A stretch of DNA of 64,000 nucleotides. Source: Acanthopleura granulata. Taxonomy: Eukaryota; Mollusca; Polyplacophora; Chitonida; Chitonidae. Positions 12,801 to 22,865 of this stretch are shown piece after piece. Made by a program: the position numbers and the translations under genes. Position 1 is the stretch's first letter; each line of letters opens with the position of its first letter. The stretch covers positions 13,951,432 through 14,015,431 of the forward strand of contig JABBOT010000014.1 of the NCBI GenBank assembly GCA_016165875.1, read 5' to 3'. The notes below the pieces were generated by a model. The model was not told where the DNA came from. It was given only the letters and a program-made list of their open reading frames with translations, and did no database searches.

Positions 12801-15800
12801 GCTGTGTAAATATGAATATAGAATAATGTACACATGTGCAAATTTTCTGCCGAATGTCAGATACTAGTATGCGTACCCTTAAACTTCATCAGTAGCTTTC
12901 CAAATGTACTCTAGTTTTGGATAAAAAGAGCTGACATGATGCACCCAAAAATAGACGAAACAGGGCACTATTAGAAATTGCCCAAAAATATTCGGACGGT
13001 ACTCCGGGCGACTTGCTTTTTTGATGCATTCTGAGTCAGTAGAAGTAGGAAATGTAATACTTTCTGCATGTTTTAGCTTGCAACACTATTTTACATAAAC
13101 ATTACAAAGAATAAGAAAGTATTTAATCAGCGTTGGAACAAAGATACAGCCATGCGCAAACTATCACATTTCTGACAAATGTAATCAAAGTAATCCACTT
13201 CGTTCACAGCTAGGCTTAGTCTTTTTCATATAATGCGACCGTATTCGCAAAACAGACAAGCGATACAGTCTCCTGCCAGCCTTTCATATTTTCGCTGTAC
13301 CCAAGGGAGTCAAGGATTCTCGAGCCGACCGATAACAACGCCTGTCAGCAATGTACGAGTCAGTAACTTTTCTTGCCTTTATTTTCCAAGGAGTTGTAAT
13401 GATCCAGCAGATAAAAACAACAACGCGTAGAAAACTTTCTCGTGGCATCCTTTCAAAACCCTTGTAAAGTGTGTGGAAAATGACTATTTAGCAGTTCATT
13501 TACGACAAGTATTTTTTGTCTGCGCAGTCAGTGCACCGATCCGAGCCTATGGTTTTCTCGTCTTCTTAGCCGTGACATCCGCCTTGGCCGCACATTCAGT
13601 GGCAAAACGTCTGTGAAAACGCAGCGTGTTTTAGCCGACGTAGAGGTATTAATTTAACCAATGATAGTGTCAATACACATATTGTGTGCCGTAAAGCGGT
13701 TCTTGAGAAGCATGATAGCGAGTGTAGGCAGACATGCTGTAACCAGAGCTCATTATCATAAAATTTACGTCTTTTTTCTGACTAAACGTAATGGCTTCAT
13801 AGTTGGATATCACATTATGACGACGAGGATGAACACCGTCGACCACCCACAGGACTGTGAGTGCTCGATTCCGTCACTCCAACTCTACTTGTGGAGCTTA
13901 ACTCAGCTGGACCCACACCCCTTACAATGGGCTATAGCCCATCACAACAGCCCATTCAAGTTACTTTTACCCTTAATGTGTGCATTCTCAAGAGAAACGC
14001 TGCAAATTTGCCCGCTTTCCCAGTTTTGATGTGCACTTAGACGGCAATGTTGGGACACGTTGAACAACATGGCGTGTTTTAAACGTTTGCTGATCGCCCC
14101 AGACATCTACATCCCAATACCTAAGCATGCCCTGCTGCTTCACTACGCTAGTACAGATGTTCATGAAATCTTCGACACACTTCCTAATACTGGAGAGAGC
14201 GATGATTATGACACTGCGGTAAAAACTGGGAATTATAAGACAACTTAGATGCAGGATTTGCCTTTGACGTCAGCGAAATGCGACCCAATCGTGAGGAAGA
14301 TGGTAACAATCACAAGACAGTGCCTATCAACGCTGTACAACGCCAGCGAGACGAAATAATCTTGAAATAATCGAAAATGTCGAAGGACCAACCCCTTAGG
14401 TCAGCCCCGTGGGTGTCGAAATCTGGAGGCATTCGGGTCTGCGTTGATATGAGGGAGGCGAACAAAGCGATCAAGCGTAAAGGAGCATCCAATGCCTACA
14501 ATCGATGACCTGATCGCCGTTCTGAACCCCACCACGGTGTTCAACAGGCTATATCTATAAGCTGGATAACCCCAGTTGGAGGGTTGTCAAAAGGGTAAAC
14601 TGATTAGCTACGGTAGATGCGCACTAACGGACACAGAGCAACGCTACTCTTAAAAGGAGCGTGAAATGCTCGGTGCAGTTTGGGGAGCCAGGCATTTCCA
14701 ATTGTACCTGTTTGGCTCTGACTTCAATATTATGATAGACCACAAACCTTTGGAAGGGATCTTTCGGGTTCAAAAACTGATCTTTGCTCACCTGGAACGT
14801 CTCACGCCGTACAAATGCAAACTGATTTACCGACCTGGAAAAGACGAGAACAATCCAGCTGACTTTATTAGCCGTCACTCGAAAATTTCACCAACGACAA
14901 GGAATGTTGCTGAAGCCTACATCAACCATGTTGTCCCAAAGCTGTTCCGAAAGCTATGACACTCGACGAGGTCAGACAGATCACTCGAAATGACCCTTAG
15001 ATGCAGAAATTGCTGAAAGCCATTTCCAGTGGTAATTGGACAGATTCAGACGTCGGTGACTGTGAATGTAAATCACGACCTGTCAAATGACAATGGCAAT
15101 GGCAATGTCCAACGGAATCGTCGTTGGTGGCAATCGAATCGTAATCCCCCAGCCTCTGAGAGCGGAAGCTGTGGACCTTGCCCACTGGTCACAAAGGGAT
15201 TGTGACGAAAAAAAAACTACTTAGAGAAAAAGTCTGATTCCCAGGTGTTGACAGGTTAACCGAACAATGCATTAGATAAAGCCTTCCCTGTCACAATTCT
15301 ATGAGCCGTCCGATAACGCGCGGGTCACTGTGAACGACAAAACTTCCATCTGTGCCATGGGAAGAAGTAGCAGATTATCTCAAAGGACCTTTCCCACCTG
15401 GCGAATACATGCTCGTCGTTGTCGACGAACACAGTCGCTTCCCAGAAATGGAGATCGTGAATCCCACGTCATGCTGAGCGGTAATTTCGAAACCCGACGC
15501 TATATTTGAGCGACAAGGCGTTCCACAAAAAGTCAAATGCGGCAACTGACAGCTTTTAAACAGCCTGGACCTCAAAGACTTTGCAGCAAAACTTGATTTC
15601 TAACACCACCGTTATTCCTCTCTGGTCCGAAGCCAATGATGAGATACAGAAGTGCCCCCGACAGTCACAGCAGAATTGCTGGGAGTGTAATCATACACCG
15701 ACGACAGAAGCAACGCAAAACAAACTGTCTGTAGGTGACATCATACTTAGGCAACAACGAAAAAGAGATAAACTTTCTACACCATTCGATCCCCGTCAAT

Positions 15801-16888
15801 ACAGAATCACTTGGCTGAAGAGGAGCATCGTGGTAATCACGCCATCACCATAATGTATCGCACTTCAAGCCATTCATCGCAGACGCCAGCCCTGCCGTCG
15901 AGATGGAAGAGGAACATGCTGATCCCGGCATCCCGCTACACAAAAGCCCCCAAGGCTGACAACCATTCCCAGTTCACCAACGTACCTGTCAAGTGGTCCC
16001 TCCACGCAGATTCGTCCCTGTAATCTCTATGTGAACAGCGGAGATCAACCCGAATATGAAAACTCCAGTTTGTTTCAACGACTTCATTGTATAGACGCTT
16101 TCCTACTGAACTATATATCATAGCCTCTCACAGCTCTTTAACCATTTAAAGTAAGAGGTTCCATTTTCATGTTGTGATATTAAGTATCACTCCAGTGACA
16201 TTCCATCCCAGTAACATTATGCATGTTACGCAAGAATGTTTAATTACATGTGTTTACAATGTTTTAGTTCAGGCAGTTCACTTTAAGAAATGAATATACA
16301 AGCATGTACGCTTTACTGTGATTAACATGTAATTACGTAAAGTTACCTTTCCATGTTTCATTTTCAAAAACCCTCTGTTTGATATTCCAATTATTCTCAA
16401 AAGTTTCATTTCTAAGAAAGGAAGACTTTATGTTCTCTTACAACATATGAGTGCTTGCCAATACATATATCATTGTGTGCCGTAAATTCGTTCGCAAGAA
16501 GCCTGGCAGCGAGTGTAGGCAGACATGCTCTAAGCATTCACCATCAATAAATAGAAGTGTTTTTCTGACTATAAGTAAGGCCTTTATAGTTGGATGTAAC
16601 GCAAATGTCTTCCGAAAATGTCGCTCTTTATTGTGAGAATTTCACATTTCATTGTGATAATTTCACAATAAAGACAAGTTTTTTTCGTAAGGATACGGCC
16701 TGATATTTCGCCTCAAAGATCAACATTTCTACTCGCCCTTCGGGCTCTTGAAAATGTTAATCTCGACAAAATATCAGGCCGTAGGCCTATGTCCTAATCA
16801 CTCGCTGGTATAACTTATAATATCAAGATAACTTACCTACGATGTAGTCATACTCTTTGTCCAAATGCCTGCGTATTCTTGTGGACAT
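706..16888 (-). CDS. GMC-family FAD-dependent oxidoreductase (choline dehydrogenase-like), 11 exons, 583 aa
   Basis: Flavoprotein of the glucose-methanol-choline family, which oxidises an alcohol group using FAD; the substrate cannot be read from sequence. Exons in transcription order: 16888-16837, 8763-8555, 8019-7830, 7587-7459, 6962-6841, 6500-6333, 4775-4622, 3881-3718, 3033-2850, 1858-1636, 862-706. All joins keep phase, have AG acceptors and GT donors, and sum to 1752 nt. Features in order: FAD-binding GAGSSG (19-24) with acidic E43; first GMC signature RGKVLGGSS (93-101); second signature region about 266-282; [10 protein letters not shown] (509-518) with the catalytic His; C-terminal ANTNAP (553-558) with the second catalytic position. 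Length is normal for the family. No signal peptide is visible; the protein ends in SKM, a peroxisomal PTS1-like tripeptide. The start is the first Met before the YDYIV FAD strand; a non-coding 5' exon is possible because an AG acceptor lies 5 bp upstream. The weakest join is the 3718 donor. Confidence 0.88.
1636..1858 (-). CDS. GMC gene exon 10 (catalytic histidine)
   Basis: Residues 458-531 plus two bases. Carries [10 protein letters not shown] with the active-site His (H510 by alignment to the family) and [10 protein letters not shown]. Acceptor cattttacag; donor gtacat. Confidence 0.92.
2532..2622 (+). repeat. SINE tail fragment in GMC intron
   Basis: The segment gtggccgccatcgtgtgggt followed by gaaatattcttta, gtggcgtaaaagaccaatta and an AAAT-rich tail matches the SINE 3' end. 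It lies just past exon 9 in GMC intron 9. Confidence 0.7.
2850..3033 (-). CDS. GMC gene exon 9
   Basis: Residues 397-457 plus one base. Contains [19 protein letters not shown] and [18 protein letters not shown], both standard C-domain segments. Acceptor tattttgcag. The donor gtatta is chosen because joining there gives LVEGLSIKISLRL across the boundary, which matches the family without a gap. Confidence 0.85.
3718..3881 (-). CDS. GMC gene exon 8
   Basis: Residues 342-396. Starts [18 protein letters not shown] and includes NNPMPDIEI, a family pattern in the substrate-binding domain. The acceptor is attaag; a nearer AG (ccaccag) would put a stop in frame. The donor gat|gtaatt is non-consensus at several positions, so the 3' edge is less certain than the rest. 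Confidence 0.78.
4106..4385 (-). repeat. tRNA-derived SINE, near full length
   Basis: Reads on the minus strand. The plus strand starts with TTATTTATTTGATTGGTGTT and ends in gctaaccgactga, the complement of a tRNA A box. Contains the GGCGGCCAGCATTATGGTGG core. It lies in GMC intron 7, between exons 7 and 8. Confidence 0.9.
4622..4775 (-). CDS. GMC gene exon 7
   Basis: Residues 291-341 plus one base. Contains [15 protein letters not shown], equivalent to the LPVG.NLQDH motif that follows the second signature. Acceptor tttaaaag; donor gtaaga. Confidence 0.88.
5659..5962 (+). repeat. 29-bp minisatellite, about 10 units
   Basis: Imperfect tandem array of a 29-bp unit of the form gtatgttcatcttatgactg followed by gtatgggcc. 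Ten units plus a partial one, with noticeable divergence, so it is old. It lies in GMC intron 6, between exons 6 and 7. Confidence 0.88.
6186..6272 (+). repeat. SINE tail fragment
   Basis: Includes cccggtttacatccagcacc and taagtgaaatattcttgagc followed by acggcgtacaacaacc and an AAAT tail. Ends about 60 bp downstream of GMC exon 6 in gene orientation. Confidence 0.75.
6333..6500 (-). CDS. GMC gene exon 6 (second GMC signature)
   Basis: Residues 235-290. Carries [22 protein letters not shown], cited here only as the second GMC signature at about 262-282 (key residues G267, G270, S278, G279, G281). Ala272 occupies the position that is usually Pro. Exactly 56 codons, phase 0 on both sides. Confidence 0.9.
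6841..6962 (-). CDS. GMC gene exon 5
   Basis: Residues 194-234. Contains [13 protein letters not shown], matching the G.R.S...AFLRP motif of the family. Acceptor tccattag; donor gtactt after AAG, phase 0. Confidence 0.88.
7459..7587 (-). CDS. GMC gene exon 4
   Basis: Residues 151-193. Begins [16 protein letters not shown], equivalent to the YHGxGGPL segment of GMC enzymes. Acceptor tcctacag; donor gtaatg; phase 1 on both sides. Confidence 0.9.
7830..8019 (-). CDS. GMC gene exon 3 (first GMC signature)
   Basis: Residues 88-150 plus one base. Starts [19 protein letters not shown], the first GMC family signature, then [12 protein letters not shown]. Acceptor ggcactccag; donor gtaagg. A second possible donor 15 bp downstream would break the frame into exon 4. 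Confidence 0.92.
8555..8763 (-). CDS. GMC gene exon 2 (FAD dinucleotide-binding)
   Basis: Residues 18-87. Contains the GxGxxG loop (GAGSSG), the LLLEAG strand with the FAD ribose-binding Glu, and the segment [12 protein letters not shown] common in insect and mollusc GMC proteins. Acceptor gcgcacag; donor gtgagc in phase 0. Confidence 0.9.
9910..10430 (+). repeat. Dispersed repeat, copy 1 (partly shared with 17.3 and 20.2 kb)
   Basis: The part 9915-10015 matches 17330-17400, including the run tacatttcttcccagtttac. The part about 10185-10430 matches 20200-20450, with agttgaacaagccatttgtt near the end. An open frame at 9930-10235 has no family I recognise. Located in GMC intron 1. Confidence 0.6.
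10436..11545 (+). repeat. Two diverged copies of a 400-bp segment
   Basis: 10436-10835 and 11132-11545 share the same order of motifs: cacaaaaatcacagccatta, aaaatattttaactgcgaa, gctgtaggcctat, catcaaacaatt, then gagaataaa and gcgtaatcaaaagtca. The second copy has a long A run at about 11284-11306. Both are in GMC intron 1 and code for nothing I recognise. Confidence 0.75.
11664..12062 (-). repeat. 57-bp minisatellite, 7 units, open on the minus strand
   Basis: Seven near-identical 57-bp units. Because 57 is divisible by three, one minus-strand frame stays open through all of them, reading [19 protein letters not shown] per unit with R/K, T/A and H/D variants. The open frame runs 12096-11545. 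It lies on the sense strand of GMC intron 1. I see no splice-site or homology support for translation, so I class it as a repeat. Confidence 0.85.
13671..13808 (+). repeat. 5' LTR-like direct repeat
   Basis: Shares with 16459-16595 the motifs caatacayat, tgtgtgccgtaaa, gcgagtgtaggcagacatgc and ttttctgact, and ends at tagttggat. Identity is roughly three quarters by eye. True LTR edges are not resolved. Confidence 0.6.
14060..14248 (+). pseudogene. gag-like fragment of the Ty3/gypsy element
   Basis: 62-codon open frame with a KRLLIAPDI start, KHALLLHYA, and [18 protein letters not shown]. This is the pattern seen at the start of gag in many animal Ty3/gypsy elements. The frame stops soon after, so only the N-terminal part survives. 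Confidence 0.6.
14335..14570 (+). pseudogene. Reverse transcriptase N-terminal fragment
   Basis: Across frame breaks the plus strand shows GPTP, a [19 protein letters not shown] run ([13 protein letters not shown] is clean) and [12 protein letters not shown]. This is the fingers region of Ty3/gypsy reverse transcriptase. Stops interrupt the expected first catalytic Asp region, and the YxDD region is absent. Confidence 0.75.
14640..14959 (+). pseudogene. RNase H domain fragment
   Basis: Open frame with [27 protein letters not shown], then [19 protein letters not shown]. These are the standard landmarks of Ty3/gypsy RNase H, including the Asp in DHKPL. It is the best-preserved part of the element. 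Confidence 0.85.
15150..15880 (+). pseudogene. Integrase fragments
   Basis: AEAVDLAHW near 15165 fits the HHCC region. [20 protein letters not shown] at about 15400-15460 is the core-domain segment. The expected second catalytic Asp region near 15535 is destroyed by a stop. [20 protein letters not shown] near 15735-15790 is the C-terminal region. Several frame changes are needed, so the gene is dead. Confidence 0.7.
16459..16595 (+). repeat. 3' LTR-like direct repeat
   Basis: Pairs with 13671-13808, in the same orientation and on the far side of the pol fragments, as expected for an LTR pair. Divergence between the two implies an old insertion. Confidence 0.6.
16690..16797. repeat. Imperfect hairpin of about 108 bp
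   Basis: The outer arm aggatacggcctgatattt pairs with aaatatcaggccgtaggcct. The inner arm agatcaacatttct pairs with gaaaatgttaatct, closing on gcccttcgggc. It starts about 40 bp inside GMC intron 1 from the exon 1 donor. It could be a MITE remnant. Confidence 0.75.
16837..16888 (-). CDS. GMC gene exon 1 (start codon, YDYIV strand)
   Basis: Encodes 17 residues starting MSTRIRR and ending in EYDYIV plus one base, G, then a strong donor gtaagt. The G joins TT of exon 2 to give Val just before the GAGSSG FAD loop. This fit to the Rossmann strand of GMC proteins is what ties the exon to the gene 8 kb away. An AG acceptor at 16894-16895 suggests an upstream untranslated exon, not located. Confidence 0.8.
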
Positions 16889-17324
16889 CTTGCCTGCAAA
16901 GTTCATTAAACAGCAAGCAGACATTAAGGATAAATTACTTAAAAAGAAAAACATGGAGTGCAGCTGACCAATGCAGATTATTGTTCTGTGAAGGTTGTTA
17001 CGAACTCTGTCTTTAAAATATTGTATATTTAATAGTATTGTTAGGTTCACGTCAGTGTACATAGACCGTACATTCTGGAAACATATACCCATGCTGGAAA
17101 CATGTTTACGATCAAACTCTCCATAATTTTCTTTACGCTAGTCTATACGTATGAGCGACGAAGTTGTAGAGCGCGCAGTCTTATAACCTATGTCCACTTG
17201 AGAGCAAATTTACTCTGGTCCACTTTGAAGGATTTTGTGGGATTTCACGCCATTCGATATTTGTACTACATTTTTCTACACGTAGCACTTCGTGAGCTTG
17301 CCTTTCCCCACGTGCTATATTTCT

Positions 17325-17405
17325 GAGACGTTATTTTGGAGCTTGTATCGCTCATTGTGCGATTATGTACATTTCATCCCAGTTTACCCTGTGTATACTT
17401 CCGAG
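17325..17405 (+). repeat. Dispersed repeat, copy 2 (partial)
   Basis: Starts agacgttattttggagcttg and includes tacatttcatcccagtttac, matching 9915-10015. Confidence 0.55.
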
Positions 17406-18436
17406 GACTCTCCTGCTCTTATATCCCCAATAACAGTCAGCATGACATTGCATGCCCTAAAGAGCTTAACACCATCTTATAAAGACTTGACTATGGGGTT
17501 ACATACATAAGCCGTCAGCTTTAGTGAGTATTTATGTACTCCATATCGTCATCTGATGTACAGGGGTGCTACTGTAAATAGTAGGCAGCGGATATAATAG
17601 GATTGCCCAAATTGGACATGTGAAAACACTCAGATTTGTACACAGTAGAGAACCTAACTTTGATATCAACGACGAAAAGATGGGTCTGGCGGCAAGCACC
17701 GCCCGCACAAGTTTCATAACTTTCTGATAGATGTATAAAACTACATTTGCTGTGGTAAGGTAAACCTCCTGTACAGGAAAGCACTAATGTGTTCGATCGA
17801 TTGAAAGACGTGCAGTATGGACATAAAAATACCACGAAACTGTGCAATATGAAGCTATGTGAGCGTTTCAGTGAAAATTACTGTTCTCATGAAAAAAAAG
17901 CCCTACATCTTACCCCAATTAATAGTATCATTTTGGCCTTACGAAGGCTTAAATTCTTGCAGCTAAACCAAATGACTGTATGTTAGATGAACAAACGAGC
18001 AACCGAACCTGAGATTCAGCGCAAATGGATGTTACACACATAGTGGTGAATGAAAGATACGTTTATGGTATAGGCCAGTAACCATTAAACAAAGGAGAAC
18101 ATAATCGCTATCAAAGAACTGACATATAGAATCGACTGTTAAAACCTGGGGTATCGTAAACTTTTATTTTTTTGGACAATTTTAATTTAGGTATTGGAAC
18201 AAGGTACGTGTGCCAACATCCCAGGCATGATGGTCCGGAGCACGAAGAACAAATAGCCGGGTCGTTTATTCATTTATATGTATGTAGTTGTGGGTAGTTT
18301 TTGCTGGCCATAAGCTGCAAACAACATTTTGAAGACCAAGTTTTGTACATCTGTCATACATAAAGAAAGGTCCCCATCCTCGTTTTTGATAATTCTATCC
18401 CAGTTTCGCCTAGCATATTGCATTCAATATTGCTGC

Positions 18437-18505
18437 ATTCTTTTCGCCTAATTCTGCTTAGGCCATTGTGCTACGGGTGTCTAAGTTCTTACTTCTTAAA
18501 CACTT
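18437..18505 (+). repeat. Short dispersed repeat shared with 62100-62160
   Basis: Both copies have taattctgcttar, then a short variable stretch, then gttacttcttaaacactt (or its close variant). At 62.1 kb the copy sits directly in front of a SINE. Confidence 0.5.
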
Positions 18506-19169
18506 AATGCATGACAGTTAAAAAAATACTCTGAGGCAATAGACAAGAGGCCGGATTTCATCGGTAACGTGAGAATTTGCCGACTACCGCCCTGTCGTTG
18601 CTGCACTAGTTTTGTTCTGTATGTTTTAGTGTTATACACGTACCCATAAATTCTCTGCCGGTAAGGACGAACCATTTCAGAGGTTTTGAAAACAACTGAA
18701 TATCCCCGGATGAATAAAATCATCTGGGATGTTTTTACGTACAGCCAACAATAAAGACATGCAGAAATTTAAGCCAGCAGGAATTTTCAAATAAACAGTT
18801 TTCCAATTAATTTCAAAAGAACTATAAGGTTTTGTACAGCTTGAAAACGACGACTTGCAAATTGCATCCAAAAATATCTTATAGTAGCAAAGTATAGAAG
18901 GCGACTAGTCGCCATCTCCATCTCGTTCTAGTCTCACGTGAAACTCCCTTGTGCACTGCACTTACCTGCGGGAGTTTGTATGTGTTCTAGTGTTTTTTCT
19001 CGTGTGCTCACGAAATTTTATGGCGCGTTGATGTTGAAATTTACCACACGCACGTGTCATTTTGTCACCGATCGCGTGGCATAGGTCTGATTCGCATAAA
19101 GCATAGGCCCGCGTATGTTTGCGTCCGTTTTGGTCCCTACACGGGAACAAATTAGCAAGGACATGGGAT

Positions 19170-19345
19170 TTTGATTTAATCATTTATTTCAGCGATGTTT
19201 TGCCACATTCAAGACAATTTCACTTATACGACGGTGGACAGCATTGTGGTGGGAGGAAACCGGACAGAACCCACGACCATCCGCAGGTTGCTGGCAGATC
19301 ATCCCACTCACGGCCGGAGTGGAAGCCAGCATGAGCTGGAGTTGA
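19170..19345 (-). repeat. SINE, partial
   Basis: The plus strand shows tttcacttatacgacggtgg, cagcattgtggtgggaggaa and ggaagccagcatgagctgga. The tRNA-like end is missing and the AT-rich tail is degraded. Confidence 0.85.
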
Positions 19346-20179
19346 ACTCACAGCGACATGAGATTTTCATATGGTCGAGGTAGCGAAACGGCTAGAGAAT
19401 ACTATCGGCGTCGATACCAAAGGCGGCAATGCCAATTATTGTCGGTATAAGGCCTGATCTTGAGCCCGACTCTTACTAACGTCTCTGAGGTTCGACAGAT
19501 AGAAATACAACAGCATACTGTACTGCTTGCGTGTAACTCTTGTTTCTCTCAACTTCTTACCTGTGCAGTCGTGGGAGTCCGTCCGCAGTGTGCTGTAGAT
19601 AGTTAGGCCAGACCCTGGTCCAGTTACGTGTCTATGTATATGACCCACATAGATATTTTTCAAACTTGCTTCGGGAGATTACCTCTTCCTACAAGAGGTT
19701 GTTTGTACTACTAAACCAACAGGGAGTCATTGTTCTACCAAACCAGCAAGGGAGACATATCATTTACATGTCTTCATTGCTAGTATAGGTGCTAAACATG
19801 GTCTCCATTCAGTTCATAGCCTTTTTACACTTTTTATCAAGCGCTATTCCCATGACATGACACCTCTGTGTAAACAGGCACAGTGTATGTACACGGCTTA
19901 AGCGTGAATAATTTAATGTTTCTATGTGGGTTAGCACTTTGTTCAAATCAATGGGTCAGAATTGGGTCATCTATAGATATATCAACTGATTATGCTGTGT
20001 GACGTAAACACCACATTGTACACTGATAATTGTGCGTATATTTGTGTTACGGCATAACCACAGCTTGTACAGCCAGATGACACATTTAAACGTTAGCATA
20101 GACCAATTCTTCAAAACAAGAAAACACGGGTGTATAAGATAGGCTGATAAAATACATAGAGGCTTTTACTTGCCTTGGA

Positions 20180-20450
20180 CTGACTTGCGTTTGGAAGACG
20201 GGATATTCCATGCGGATTTGGACGCTGTCACCAGTAATAGACAATATCTTTTTGCAATTATGTGTATTGTTTTTGTGTATGATTTTCAGTTGCACTCTTT
20301 GTCTATTTTTTTTTTTGAAATATATGTATTGAATGTAGTCTAGCGTCTTCGTATTTCTTTGTTTGATCTTTATCAGGCCTGGCGCTGTGTGAGAGTTGAA
20401 CAAGCCGTTTGTTTATCATTTTTCCTCTCCGATAGTGATAACTTTACACA
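20180..20450 (+). repeat. Dispersed repeat, copy 3
   Basis: Matches 10185-10430: gatattccatgcggatttgg followed by acgctgtca, ctctttgtctattttt, and agttgaacaagccgtttgtt. Confidence 0.6.
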
Positions 20451-22865
20451 CTATGTGAGGTTAATTAGCATGGCCCCAGTTGTAATCATTTGCCAGGTAT
20501 CGCACTGTCCACACCAACAAATTAAATAAATAAATCATTATACAGGTTTGGTCAGATTTTCGGTGTCAGAGCTCTAACTTCGTGCGCATTTTCATCAGTT
20601 CTTGACTTGGTTTGCCGTTTTGAAAATTGAAGGCATTCTCTACCAGCATATCGCAACAAAGTGACCCCCCCTTCTCCCCGTGGCCCATCGCGCTGTGTTT
20701 TGCTGTGCCTTGGATATTAAAATGTACATGCTGTTCGATAGGTTGTTTGGAGATGCCTTCCCATGTGCACCAGTTTGCCACAGTGTATTGAATTGAATCA
20801 GTTGTGTTCGGCACATATCCTTTGCGGTCTCGTTTTCGTTTCTGTTTTGATATAAGCGCTTGCCACCACTGCACCAAACTGTAAGTTCTGACCTACGGCT
20901 GGCGTTCATAATGTCACCCTATATCATAAAGTCTTTTTCATATTGTCGGCTATCAGACTTCTGTACACTTATGAAGAATTTTTGACAGGAATCTCTTTAA
21001 TTCTGGTGGCGGTATCTCATGAATTTGGTGTGAGACATGGCTGAATTTTCGCCTGCGGCTAATCACGAGCTTCATATGAAGCGGGGCAACACATGTCTTT
21101 CAATACAGAATTAAGATTGTCCTCAATGCTGCAAATGTTTCATCTGTTTAATAATATGCTCATTGAATTTCTATAATAGCAAACAAAGCCCTGCAAGCGC
21201 TCACATGCACAGAACAACTGTTGAAGTTACCCAGAAACAGGAGGCAGAGAGACACACAGGCCAAAAACTGAATGTGAGTTTTGCTGGGAAACTATGAAAG
21301 CATAACCTATGTAGGCTACCTTTTTGTAATATTCATAAAATAAAGTGAAATATGTTCTTAACATATTAGCCCATTAATTTAGCTTATGAAGCTTATTTTG
21401 GATGTGATTGCTAAGAAACAAAAGTTTATACATATGAGGATGTTAATAAGCGGCCAACAGGCGGCCGTTTTCGGTGGCTGTGGGTAGCAAAACCGCCGCC
21501 TACTAAAGATGATCATAAAATAAAATGTAGTATGACGTTGTTGTTCTTTCGCTCTTGTGAAAAAGCACGCTTGTACCTTTAAATTTGTCACTGTAAAAGC
21601 CTCATTTTTACAAACATCTGCGTCTTTGTTGTAGCTTGTGTTTATAAATTAAATGACAATACTTTATTTCGTGTAACACATTTGATTATTTAATCTAATG
21701 GACTTACAACACTTGCATGTTTTCCAACCACGAGCAGCACTTCCTATGTGACTTGTACATTGCTTGGAAACTTGGATATGTTGTAAATGTGACAGGTAAG
21801 GTACCTTTCCGTTATTTGTTCTTGGACAGTAACCGACGGGGTCAAGGTCAAATGAGCTGATAGGGCCATTTTAAATAAAATCCTAAAGACAATTAGGAAC
21901 TGTTAAATACATCCATGTAGGCTATCTTACAAGATCTAAATCTTTTCTCTACATACGCTACCACAGGCAGTCAAGGTACCCACCGGTATGTGACATTTAC
22001 TGGTACCAACCTCCAAATAGCATAATTATATTCATCGCATAATCAAGGCATATAAATGCCAAGAAAAAAAATGAAGAAATCATCATGAAAGGAAGCTGAT
22101 ATTTGATAATAACACATGGCCTATTTCGTTAAACGTGCTGATGCTAAGTATTTCGGTGAAAATACTTCAAGAAATTTATCCACATTTTTTCATGCCTCTG
22201 TACTGGGTCTGGCGATTCTCACCAATGAACCCGCAAAATAGTTGCAGTGATTTCGCCCCGTAGTCACGTCTCCGATTTTAGTACTGTTCTCACGGCTCCA
22301 ACAAATCAAATGCACTGAAAGTGTCATGTAATTGGTTATATGCGAAAAATAGGGCACGACTTTATGTTACCATACAAAACGCTGCAGATATCAAAAGGTT
22401 TCCAGAACGACGTTTGATACAAATCACCTAAGTATATACAGTAAAAATTTACGTCGATGCACGCAAAGAGAAGCAGTCAGCATCTTCCAATGGCGATGGA
22501 AGAATGCAAAGAATATTCTCGACGGATGAATAAAATCTGTCTCGAAATAGTGTTCTATACACTACTGCATACGTTGTCTCCAATTAAAGATCTCAGTTAC
22601 GTTTTCATTGCAACTGTTCATATATCCAGCCTGGGGATGTTATTCAACATGGTGATATGGCCTGTAGCCCCGGGTTAAGCGGGACTTAATGGTATACATC
22701 AGCTATTTTATTTTGCTTGGTTCTATTTTAATGGAGTTCGGTAATGATTTCAATGTGTCAGCAATGTCGTGAATAGCATTTTAAGCCACATCCAAGATAT
22801 AACGTCACTGATCAACAGAAGGATATGGATCGGATACATGTCAACAATTCCTGACAACTCAGATA

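Larger units (their letters stand above)
13671..16595 (+). mobile_element. Decayed Ty3/gypsy-type LTR retrotransposon
   Basis: Remnant element in GMC intron 1, antisense to the host gene. Order: 5' direct repeat (13671-13808), gag-like frame (14060-14248), reverse transcriptase N-half (about 14335-14570), RNase H (about 14640-14959), integrase zinc-binding and core pieces (15150-15600), integrase C-terminal part (to about 15880), 3' direct repeat (16459-16595). The order is that of Ty3/gypsy elements. It is broken by stops, frameshifts and a deletion that removes the reverse transcriptase catalytic centre; no protease was found. It cannot be autonomous. Confidence 0.85.
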
